Positions 40,801 to 46,960 of a DNA stretch of 64,000 nt are shown here, piece after piece (position 1 is the stretch's first letter; each line of letters begins with the position of its first letter). The notes below the pieces were generated by a model. That model had not been told where the DNA came from. It saw only the letters and a list, made by a program, of their open reading frames with translations, and searched no databases. The translations under genes and the position numbers were made by a program. The DNA is from Lachnospiraceae bacterium (GTDB taxonomy: Bacteria > Bacillota > Clostridia > Lachnospirales > Lachnospiraceae): positions 1 to 64,000 of the forward strand of contig JAFRWN010000140.1 of NCBI GenBank assembly GCA_017437965.1, in the 5' to 3' direction.

Positions 40801-43610
40801 GGGCAGGTTTCCAGGCATATTATGTTATCACCGGGAAAATGGCAAAACAGGCTAGCGAAGAAGATCGTAACGAGTTAAAGAATGCGTTAAACGGTCTGAT
40901 CTCTGAGCCCAAGGATACAAAAGAAAAAAAGACAGAAGCAGCAGAAAAACTGCGTAAAGCCCTGGATAAGAATAATCTTAAAGGAATCGGGGCTTGCTTC
41001 CTTGCGCTTAAACGTGTCGTTGAATGGGAAAATAAAACCCTGGGCATGAATCTGCTGGAGCCTGTTAAACCTGTTGCTGAAGCAAATCCCGGCAAAAAAC
41101 CCGAACTGGAAAAGCCCGAAATGCCTGACATGAGTAAAACAGTCCGCAGAAGAGGTCCTAACCCGGAAATTGCGGCTGAACTTGAAAGACAGAAAGAAAA
41201 GAAGAGAAAGGAGCTGGAAAAGCGACATAAGGATCTTGAAGATTTTAAAGATAAATACAAAATTTATTTAATGCAAAATAAATTTTTAAAGGAAGAGACT
41301 CGTAAATTTATCTTAAAATCATACGGTTGCTTTTTGGGCAAGACAGAAGCAAATTCCGATATTTTGGAACTTCAACAAGATTTCCAAAAAGAACCGGACC
41401 TCTATGATGATGACGTCGAAGAAGAAGTTGAAAGTTATAATGATAAAATTAAAAAATACGAAGAATATGCGAGGTCTATTGGTAAAATTCCGCCCAAAGA
41501 CCGTTCAGTCTGGCAGGAGAATGCATATCAGGCAGTGCTGGAACTGGATGCATACAGAGAGAATATACGTAAAAAAGATACATTTTCCGAGCGAATGGAG
41601 GCTATAGGCTGGAGAAGTGATAAAAACAATAGAGAGGTTTATCAAAGGATAAGAAATCTTGAAGATGAAGTTACGGATAAAAAACCTTTCAATGAGCTGA
41701 TAGAAGCGTTTGAAAAGGGCGAAGAAATTGACAAGCCCGGCGTCAGCATAAAGAACTCGCCTATTGAGTCAAGCATTAATATGCTGAAAAAAGGACGAGA
41801 AATAGCAGAGGCAATTCCGGAAGATATGTTTAAAGTAAATCATCGCATCAGATCTTGCATCAGAGAGATTAACGATACGATTAAATACTTAGAGGCTGAG
41901 CTCAGAAAACAGGCTGACCCGAAGAAACAGGAAGACCTGAAGAAGCAGGAAGACCTGAAGAAGCAGGAAGACCTGAAGAAACAGGAAGAACTGAAGAAGC
42001 AGGAGGAACTGAAGAAACAGGAAGAACTGAAGAAACAGGAGGAACTGAAGAAACAGGAAGACCTGAAGAAGCAGGAGGAACTGAAGAAACAGGAAGACCT
42101 GAAAAAACAGGAGGAACTGAAGAAACAGGAAGAGCTGAAGAAGCAGGAGGACCAGAAGAAACAGGAAAATCCGAAAGAAGAGGAAAAGATTGAGAATATC
42201 GGAATGGGTGAAAAGGATGTGTCCTATATTGACGACATATCCGAGAAGGATGAAAAGTCCGAAATCCTCGGAATGCCTGAGAAGGATCCGCCGGCCCTGA
42301 AAACCGAGAAAGCCGGTAAGGCGGAAAAGAATCCTGAGGCCGATAATCTGATCATCAGGAATAATACTGCCGATAAATATATTGAGAACCTGAGGGACAA
42401 AGGATTCAAAACTGTCAACAGCTCATATTTTACCGACAAAATCAAGGATGACTATGGGGATAAAATCCTTAAGATAATTGCTGCGCGCCAGCTTGCTGGA
42501 TGCGGACGTAATGATCTCAGGACACTTAAAGCTTTTGCGATAACGTCTGAGATGGTTGACGAACGTGTTGCTCTGATGAAGAAAGATAAGGTTTTTGAAG
42601 GCTTTATTGATAATTTCAAAAAGAGCAAATACAATATGATAACGGCAATCACCTGTGCAAAGATCGGTCATGGCGGAAAACTGGATGATAAGCTGAAGGA
42701 ATACATGCTGAACCTTCCGCCCGGAAAGCTTATAAACAGCAAGCTTCACGAACGCTATCTGCCGAAGGTCTCCGAGCGTATTGAAAGCATTCAGAAGCAG
42801 GTTGAAAAGCTACATAAAATGGATCCCGGAAAGATGAGAGACGATCAGCTTGTAAAAGCGGTTGCAGAGATTATTATACTCAGAAATATGGCAAAAGATG
42901 AGGCAGGTAACAAGGAAAGTCTTTCAAAGCAGATCACCTGCGAACAGGAAGATACACTTAAAACTAAGATCAAAGCCATGGCTAAAAACGATGATTTCCG
43001 AAGGATGGCTCTTAACGGAGAGGTTCAAAGGCTACTCACCAAGGGTCATGGTGGCAAAATGACCGAAAAGGTAAGGGATCTGGCTTCGCAAAGAGATAAC
43101 AAGGCAGCTGACTACTACGAAATCATCGAGGCAAATACAATTGGAAAAAGAATTAAGAGTCTGAGAAAGAGCGCTGCGGAGCTGTACGTTTCACTCGGAC
43201 AGGCTGAGGAAGGCTCTGATAATCAGAGACAATTGATGCAAAAGGGAAAGGATCTGATGGAAGAATACTCTCTGCTCTTTGCAAAAGTGGTTGATCCTGA
43301 GAAAAACTATGCGGTGGAAGAACAAAATTTAAGAAAAGATGTTCCGTGGAAGAAAATTGCAGAGCTTAAGACCAAAAATACACCGTTTACCGAGAAATTC
43401 AGGCACGTAACAGGCTTTTTCAATGCAAAGGATGTTTCCGATTGTCTTGAAAACATGTCAAAGCAGGGACTTGATGTGTATCTGGACAGCGTTAATGCCA
43501 AGATAAGTGAAGTGAACCAGCGAATTAAAGGTGCACAGAATCTGGCAGGTAACGCCGGCCCGCAGCCTGATCCTAAGAAGAACAGGCAGGCGGGCAGACA
43601 GAAGAAATAG
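34821..43610 (+). CDS. Giant cytosolic protein of unknown function (2929 aa)
   Basis: One of the longest genes expected in such a genome. No signal peptide or membrane helix; very high Lys/Glu/Asp, extensive coiled coil. A hexapeptide repeat KKQE(D/E)L occurs 14 times (from about residue 2368). Near the C-terminus a motif GHGGK(L/M) occurs twice (about residues 2616 and 2742) in similar helical surroundings, suggesting a duplicated domain. The start at 34821 has GGAGG 8 nt upstream; the in-frame GTG at 34812 is too close. Function unknown; no protease, kinase, nuclease or toxin motif was recognised. It shares its promoter type with the divergent 1406-aa gene. Confidence 0.78.
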   Translation: MPKDNGVKLDEFEAKVYEHLMQFKDDAGEFAKALVSVQKDIVEGNLLVRKDLVGLIIKSLPKQQKKELLEEVYKLRLERMTELGYKAMYDQKVKDMNCEPIGDYGPIHFDVAATIVKKELAPKEIPFIDAVGEYLNWDKKEFNNRAENWLENDAKLGNYSWEDRNEMLQKAVGLNVALKSEGDVLENLETNYAIKSQVSFYTHGSREEYCEEYLKNTAEKNQAFVDEIKGYGKEAAELLSELEPYKDKLPKTFIDRLSTAADFAEKDNLRVMNLLTAVNSRDKDGKEISTYIAELSGDNTKLDSILEKIGEYSEKVSNALYKNVQKGNIFHNYHELKGNVNGNKHYKEYLDREKVDRSKFPRKKADFEKDNEINQREYENLVKIRTEKEKERAEHIAESEKLLEKEKRSRLISDIVLGDEPEEEIINEAPEEVVLNTTEQSLVATGKEVDNSAKIIVEKVEAEEQLVPEDIRMYMNSLEVAEENTGFQDFSTLMFYAFKAASQFSDIPEIKKFRKETQALATKMNQDAQEASNSSNYTEKEQKERLDELKKNYKNDCDNWMTGLRGLMEKYNDIGFAKKIFTDTFEEVDERVPLDKKNGMRGAKVDIKVAGGPFRNERYGFASDVYKCVLEAEQKSDNLFMQPIFGVRDKERTIMTVLSKMEDVLREEVPALAEVTDFPEPDFKYIESDGIRNYLATVDLYLTKHITKKEDADGLEVAAAYFDRWAKRIEDYSLIDNSIKNMISFIRRNDISLDQKKYVANAVAFDLMSEGVEINDDVREIRSATELEIWCKNLAPSIEKGIRTLKTEPDYVLDFLGSFNGKLKNYKPGWEKNKQKIAVRGYQYGDYYDDKEKRKELENEHKPTFMHKKIKPHSYIPGKLEDEIGLACEKAGFPDLLRKWDIGKKIFIYALATEGKSINELRPMNDKEKEEISRRFAEDMKKHPFSGVGIVELPKKELEKNLFWHGQMYANFYKKIRESKIRLFDAGVAHETEDVIDLQDTELQAVVSLMNEMSDERNVAMHSEEASKPSYYNVHGVDRTEFFKKGFDSVLGEGAYEKTKLFSDSLASITKPYMSGISDPKNSTLKKVVYLMLIRYEIEPKLAGMDLNTDDEAKIKMINEIGTNLKKAEEFIEGEDFEKIEKDFGAAYKVEEQDLAAFLKKPRRLDESFIAGADSGLEPDCQLQEILGFMSRNIPGVPSVVSLYAKTAQGKRNPRIVNAVKEGHPENVGKETKEERAKRNETDKIAREEAEKVTKALNDKKAEQAKKAAEANDPVAVKKHQIEDCRELIKNGLAQKQKDTILLQNSLKLADLEKELAYLENKKIFLKDKKRNKWIYEKAKADWKNIRAYKESYETYKSALKDDEYTKKLAELSEKERDAKSRMLGTYNFARLRDEIYSKCRREALIAKNINPDGKKAKDKNAVTIDEIFAKKQELYKGEDYDFVEKPDLQISMNVKKLAESKELMQKLADNHNLNGEQAFASIAENAAKNRLRIKKLIVDSKLKDKGSFVPGDKLIHPDPEYTDRKNELFDDIFGEFKIHQELIIDCSRDELEFAKSIEITHLGSGKSGTIFDFWEEMGLKNPGEMRVECKACMLHMLTEPKYWKFSTKLVKIGVIEKEDKDEYDIDIHWGNEEKEIATFITPEYLRNTQKDHYQYIIEKNELLDEAAQMNGIIPEKDVDAYLKAVYKDKAPQHDVTDLNNLYWAWTIYHENDKNYDNKDKATLVNEFRDDIITRPFDKNQDWYADLIGKACRKVSKEWITIRNGYDRKSLSEVEGILTNKNGYQRHMLKWFGKMLPYDPNSKEYESFQKKVQKSFGDEKLPRYLEQFEFLQDCYKAVCNPDLSLQKRVAYLAVAEDFVMFGNKLEYSVCEWNTDKKRDLNAIRSELEKGDFSEISDKDCQDILETSFVLQDKIFKKIIEKVPSVRKILNEAEIEEHKDGPEEEPKNIINDEPQYVINEEPKKPVEINENMKVDDYISAAHEQGFDKDADKFLRAGFQAYYVITGKMAKQASEEDRNELKNALNGLISEPKDTKEKKTEAAEKLRKALDKNNLKGIGACFLALKRVVEWENKTLGMNLLEPVKPVAEANPGKKPELEKPEMPDMSKTVRRRGPNPEIAAELERQKEKKRKELEKRHKDLEDFKDKYKIYLMQNKFLKEETRKFILKSYGCFLGKTEANSDILELQQDFQKEPDLYDDDVEEEVESYNDKIKKYEEYARSIGKIPPKDRSVWQENAYQAVLELDAYRENIRKKDTFSERMEAIGWRSDKNNREVYQRIRNLEDEVTDKKPFNELIEAFEKGEEIDKPGVSIKNSPIESSINMLKKGREIAEAIPEDMFKVNHRIRSCIREINDTIKYLEAELRKQADPKKQEDLKKQEDLKKQEDLKKQEELKKQEELKKQEELKKQEELKKQEDLKKQEELKKQEDLKKQEELKKQEELKKQEDQKKQENPKEEEKIENIGMGEKDVSYIDDISEKDEKSEILGMPEKDPPALKTEKAGKAEKNPEADNLIIRNNTADKYIENLRDKGFKTVNSSYFTDKIKDDYGDKILKIIAARQLAGCGRNDLRTLKAFAITSEMVDERVALMKKDKVFEGFIDNFKKSKYNMITAITCAKIGHGGKLDDKLKEYMLNLPPGKLINSKLHERYLPKVSERIESIQKQVEKLHKMDPGKMRDDQLVKAVAEIIILRNMAKDEAGNKESLSKQITCEQEDTLKTKIKAMAKNDDFRRMALNGEVQRLLTKGHGGKMTEKVRDLASQRDNKAADYYEIIEANTIGKRIKSLRKSAAELYVSLGQAEEGSDNQRQLMQKGKDLMEEYSLLFAKVVDPEKNYAVEEQNLRKDVPWKKIAELKTKNTPFTEKFRHVTGFFNAKDVSDCLENMSKQGLDVYLDSVNAKISEVNQRIKGAQNLAGNAGPQPDPKKNRQAGRQKK
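41922..42173 (+). repeat. Coding 18-bp tandem repeat, 14 units
   Basis: Each unit encodes KKQEDL or KKQEEL (last two KKQEDQ and KKQENP). Units differ by single silent or Glu/Asp changes. It would form a regular charged helix, and copy number could vary between strains. Confidence 0.9.
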
Positions 43611-43615
43611 TTTAC

Positions 43616-44983
43616 CTATTCGGTTGCAAACATATTATATTTTTCAGCGAGTTCACCATCGCTTATAAAGGTGATTCTACCGCAGTCATATTCGGAGCTT
43701 ACCCAGTCATAGATTTTATGTATCAATGAGTCTGTTTTGGGGAGCTCCGGAAGACCGCGTTTTTTTCTGTATTCATTTACCCAGTATGCTACACCGGCAA
43801 GACCCGATGAATTGTTAACCGAAACTCTCGGAGGACGGTTAAGTATTGCACCTGTATCAAATATATTATAGATTTCCGGATTTTTCATCATTCCGTCAGC
43901 GTGGATGCCGGCTCTTGTCATATTGAAGTTTTCTCCGACAAAGGGTGTCATCGGAGGAATGTCATAGCCGGTTTCGTTCTGCAGGTATTCGGCGATTTCC
44001 GTGATCGCCTGTGTGTTCATGCCGTTAAGATGGCCGCGGAGGGATGCATATTCAAAGACCATGGCCTCAAGAGGTACATTTCCTGTTCTTTCACCGATTC
44101 CGAGAAGAGAGCAGTTGACCGCACTTGCACCGTACATCCAGGCTGTGGTGGCATTGACAACGCCTTTATAAAAATCATTGTGCCCGTGCCATTCTATCAT
44201 CTCGGAAGGGACATCGGAATAGTGCTGAAGTCCGTAGATGATGCCTGATACGCTCCTCGGCAGTGCTGCGCCGGGATAGGGAACGCCGTAGCCCATGGTA
44301 TCGCAGGCTCTGATCTTGATCGGAATTCCGCTTTCCTTTGAAAGCTCCATCAGTGCATTTGCAAACGGAACCACGAAACCATAGAAATCAGCTCTCGTAA
44401 TATCTTCAAAATGACATCTCGGACGAAGACCGGCTTCAATACATTCTTTTACAATACCCAGATATTTATCCAATGCTTTTTTTCTGGTAAGTCCCATCTT
44501 GTGGAAAATATGATAATCCGAGCAGCTTACGAGTATACCGGTTTCCTTTATGCCGATTGAACGGACAAGCTCGAAATCCTTTTTGTTCGCACGTATCCAT
44601 GTGGTGATTTCAGGGAATTCATAGCCCAGCTCCATGCATTTTTCAAGCGCTTTGCGGTCTTTCTCGGAATATACAAAGAATTCGGTCTGACGTATCATGC
44701 CATTCGGGCCGCCGAGTTTGTTGAGCAGCTTGTAGATGTGTACCATCTGCTCGGTCGTGTACGGGGTTCTTGACTGCTGCCCGTCACGGAAGGTGGTATC
44801 AGTGATGAAGATATCTTCAGGCATATTTTCAGGAACACGGCGATAGTTGAAGGCGATCTTGGGTGTTTCCGAGTATGGAAACATTTGTCTGAAAAGCTCC
44901 GGTTCCGGGGTGTCCTGCAGCTGATAAATATATGGATCCTGTTCAAGCTTGTAGGTTTTATTGCTCAATACGATATCATTCAT
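43616..44983 (-). CDS. Homocitrate/isopropylmalate synthase-family enzyme, candidate (Re)-citrate synthase
   Basis: 455 aa. Condenses acetyl-CoA with a 2-oxo acid. Seen: ITDTTFRDGQQSRTPYT (catalytic Arg/Asp region), EWHGHNDFYK (HxH-type metal ligands), CSLLGIGERTGN. The long clostridial-type N-terminus and stretches such as ETGILVSCSDYHIF and RPRCHFEDITRAD recall the (Re)-citrate synthase of Clostridium kluyveri, but homocitrate or isopropylmalate synthase cannot be excluded. It lacks the LeuA regulatory C-terminal domain. The start at 44983 has GAGG upstream; the longer frame reaches 45172 only by reading through the promoter region. Divergent from a LysR gene. Confidence 0.82.
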   Translation of the reverse strand: MNDIVLSNKTYKLEQDPYIYQLQDTPEPELFRQMFPYSETPKIAFNYRRVPENMPEDIFITDTTFRDGQQSRTPYTTEQMVHIYKLLNKLGGPNGMIRQTEFFVYSEKDRKALEKCMELGYEFPEITTWIRANKKDFELVRSIGIKETGILVSCSDYHIFHKMGLTRKKALDKYLGIVKECIEAGLRPRCHFEDITRADFYGFVVPFANALMELSKESGIPIKIRACDTMGYGVPYPGAALPRSVSGIIYGLQHYSDVPSEMIEWHGHNDFYKGVVNATTAWMYGASAVNCSLLGIGERTGNVPLEAMVFEYASLRGHLNGMNTQAITEIAEYLQNETGYDIPPMTPFVGENFNMTRAGIHADGMMKNPEIYNIFDTGAILNRPPRVSVNNSSGLAGVAYWVNEYRKKRGLPELPKTDSLIHKIYDWVSSEYDCGRITFISDGELAEKYNMFATE

Positions 44984-45114
44984 GCTGATTTTCCTCGTTT
45001 CTTTAAAATTCTTTACAAATATTAGCATATGTTGTATAATTTGTAAAATGAATAAAATAAATAGTAACGATTCGAATTTCGAATCATGCAAAACGACAAA
45101 AAGGAGAGGGCAGG

Positions 45115-45972
45115 ATGGATACGGAATCGATAAAAACCTTTCTGGTACTTGCAAAGACAATGAATTATACAAGAGCGGCGGACCAGCTGTTTGTTGCCCA
45201 GTCGACTGTTACTAACCGTATAAATGAGCTGGAAAAGGAACTTGGATTTGCACTGTTCCAAAGGACAAACAGAAGTGTGGAACTGACTGTGAAGGGTGAT
45301 AAATTCAGGGTTTATGCCGAAAAAATGATGGAACTGACGGAAAATTCCCTGGCGGAGATTTCCGAGGTCCAGAAGTATGATAATTATCTAAGGATAGGAA
45401 GCACGGACTCTATCTATGAGGGCCATCTTGCCGAGCGCATTCAGGAACACAGAAGGACTCATCCGAAGGATTACCTTAAAATTTCAATCGGTCTGTCGGA
45501 TCATCTTCTGGAGCAGGTGCAGAATGATATGCTGGACGTGGTTTTTACCTATCTGCCGATCAAAAAGAATTCCCTGCTTTGTGAACTGTATAAGCAGGAT
45601 CAGCTGGTGCTGGTGACCAGAAGCGAAAACGATAAGTATAAGGAAGGAATCACAGAAGCACAGCTGCTAGCAGAACAATATCTGATGTGTAATTTTGCCC
45701 TTCAGGATGTAGGGCAGTATATACGTAAGCTTTTCCCGAAGTATCATCAGTTTGAGCTGGAGATTGATGACTGCATGAAAATCGTCCCCTTCCTTATGGA
45801 CCGCGACAATTATACCTTCCTGCCGAAGGATATGGCGGAGCATTATGTGGAAAAGGGACGACTGCGTGAAGTTCCTCTTATTGATTTCAATACACCGGTG
45901 ATCAACAGTTACATCATTTACCGGAAAAAACATGAAAATATCTGCAGGGAGATATTCTTTACAGAAACTTAG
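45115..45972 (+). CDS. LysR-type transcriptional regulator
   Basis: 285 aa. Winged helix at the N-terminus (KTFLVLAKTMNYTRAADQLFVAQSTVTNRINELEKELGFALF), then an effector-binding domain of the periplasmic-binding type. AGGAG precedes the ATG. It is divergent from the citrate/homocitrate-type synthase with about 130 nt between start codons, the usual arrangement for a LysR controlling that neighbour; the ligand is unknown. It overlaps the convergent 199-aa gene by 4 nt. Confidence 0.92.
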   Translation: MDTESIKTFLVLAKTMNYTRAADQLFVAQSTVTNRINELEKELGFALFQRTNRSVELTVKGDKFRVYAEKMMELTENSLAEISEVQKYDNYLRIGSTDSIYEGHLAERIQEHRRTHPKDYLKISIGLSDHLLEQVQNDMLDVVFTYLPIKKNSLLCELYKQDQLVLVTRSENDKYKEGITEAQLLAEQYLMCNFALQDVGQYIRKLFPKYHQFELEIDDCMKIVPFLMDRDNYTFLPKDMAEHYVEKGRLREVPLIDFNTPVINSYIIYRKKHENICREIFFTET

Positions 45973-46568
45973 AATTTTTTAGTTACTGTGACCATTACGT
46001 TGGTTCCTTTTATGGAGATGCTGACATCGTCGGCAATGCTTGCCGTAATGGACTTTTCAAGCTCGTCCCAGGCTTCTTTTGCGGATTCGCCCGTTGTGTT
46101 TCTTACACCGTCAGAGTATTTTGACAATGACCAGTTGAGGTTCTCGCCGGTAGCATAGCCTGTCGGGCTTCCGAGGCTCATAAGCCCCATTGAAAAAGCA
46201 GATGCACCGTCTTCTCTCGGAAGAAGCGAGGCAGTGATCATGTCACGGAGCTTGCCCATGAAACTCCTTGCCGCTTCATTTTTTCCTGTTGAAGAAACGG
46301 AAAGAAGGGTTTTTCTCATTTCCTTTGTTAAATCTACACTTCCGTAGAGCATCAGTCTGTAATCGTTTCCGTCCTGCTCGGCCCTGTATTTTGCTTCAAG
46401 GTTTCCGGTAATGCTCTGTACCATTCCGAGAAGCTCTTCTGCGAGCAGACGTAAACGCAGGCTTTCTTTTCTGCCAAGACCGGCGCTCTTTCCGAGTTCT
46501 TCGGTGGCAGTAACCGCCTCACGTACCCCATGTCCGTTTCCGCTTACCGTAAATTCCAGAAATTCCAT
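45969..46568 (-). CDS. HATPase/anti-sigma-like protein of unknown function
   Basis: 199 aa, cytosolic. The N-terminal half resembles an RsbW/SpoIIAB-like fold (TVSGNGHGVREAVTATEELGKSAGLGRKESLRLRLLAEELLGMV, with the E..LL...V N-box-like helix), but ATP-binding G-boxes are not clear. The C-terminus ends SISIKGTNVMVTVTKKF. GGAGG precedes the ATG. It faces the LysR gene. Role unknown. Confidence 0.6.
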   Translation of the reverse strand: MEFLEFTVSGNGHGVREAVTATEELGKSAGLGRKESLRLRLLAEELLGMVQSITGNLEAKYRAEQDGNDYRLMLYGSVDLTKEMRKTLLSVSSTGKNEAARSFMGKLRDMITASLLPREDGASAFSMGLMSLGSPTGYATGENLNWSLSKYSDGVRNTTGESAKEAWDELEKSITASIADDVSISIKGTNVMVTVTKKF

Positions 46569-46599
46569 AATAAATACCTCCTGTTATATCACTGTTTGA

Positions 46600-46960
46600 T
46601 TATATTCTTTTTTTTGCGCTTGCAAGAAGTTCCGGTTCTTTGTCCGTAAGTGTCTTGTTATCTTCCAAGGCCTTTTCGGCTCTTTCAAGTATAAACGGAA
46701 TTTGATAAATGGTTCATATCAAAATTGTCCTCTTTACGAAGTGCGCTGACAATATTCGTAAGACTGCCGTTTTTCAGAAATTCTGCAAATACTCCGTATT
46801 TATCGATCATTTTCTTTTTAAGATCGGAAAGATCGTCCTCTAAAGACCGGCCCTTCTGTGACTTGGTAAAGAAGACCTTTTTGTCACCCGTGTTTACAAC
46901 ATAACGGGTGTTCTGTCCGGCACCGGCAGAGTTTACATCACCTTCGGCCTTTATGGTTTT
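46600..46960 (-). pseudogene. 3' remnant of a giant-protein-like gene
   Basis: Minus-strand reading from 46960 gives TKTIKAEGDVNSAGAGQNTRY..., ...DLKKKMIDKYGVFAEFLKNGSLTNIVSALRKEDNFDMN, without a start codon and with a stop just upstream. A frame change near 46706 leads into ERAEKALEDNKTLTDKEPELLASAKKRI and the stop at 46600. The composition resembles the giant proteins (VFxxFhxN stretch). A GGTGC-type promoter stands just upstream, so promoter and tail of a deleted gene seem to remain. Confidence 0.45.

Noticed and set aside
41922-42173. CRISPR-like periodic array
   Set aside because: Units are 18 bp without spacers and stay in frame as KKQE(D/E)L codons of a larger gene.
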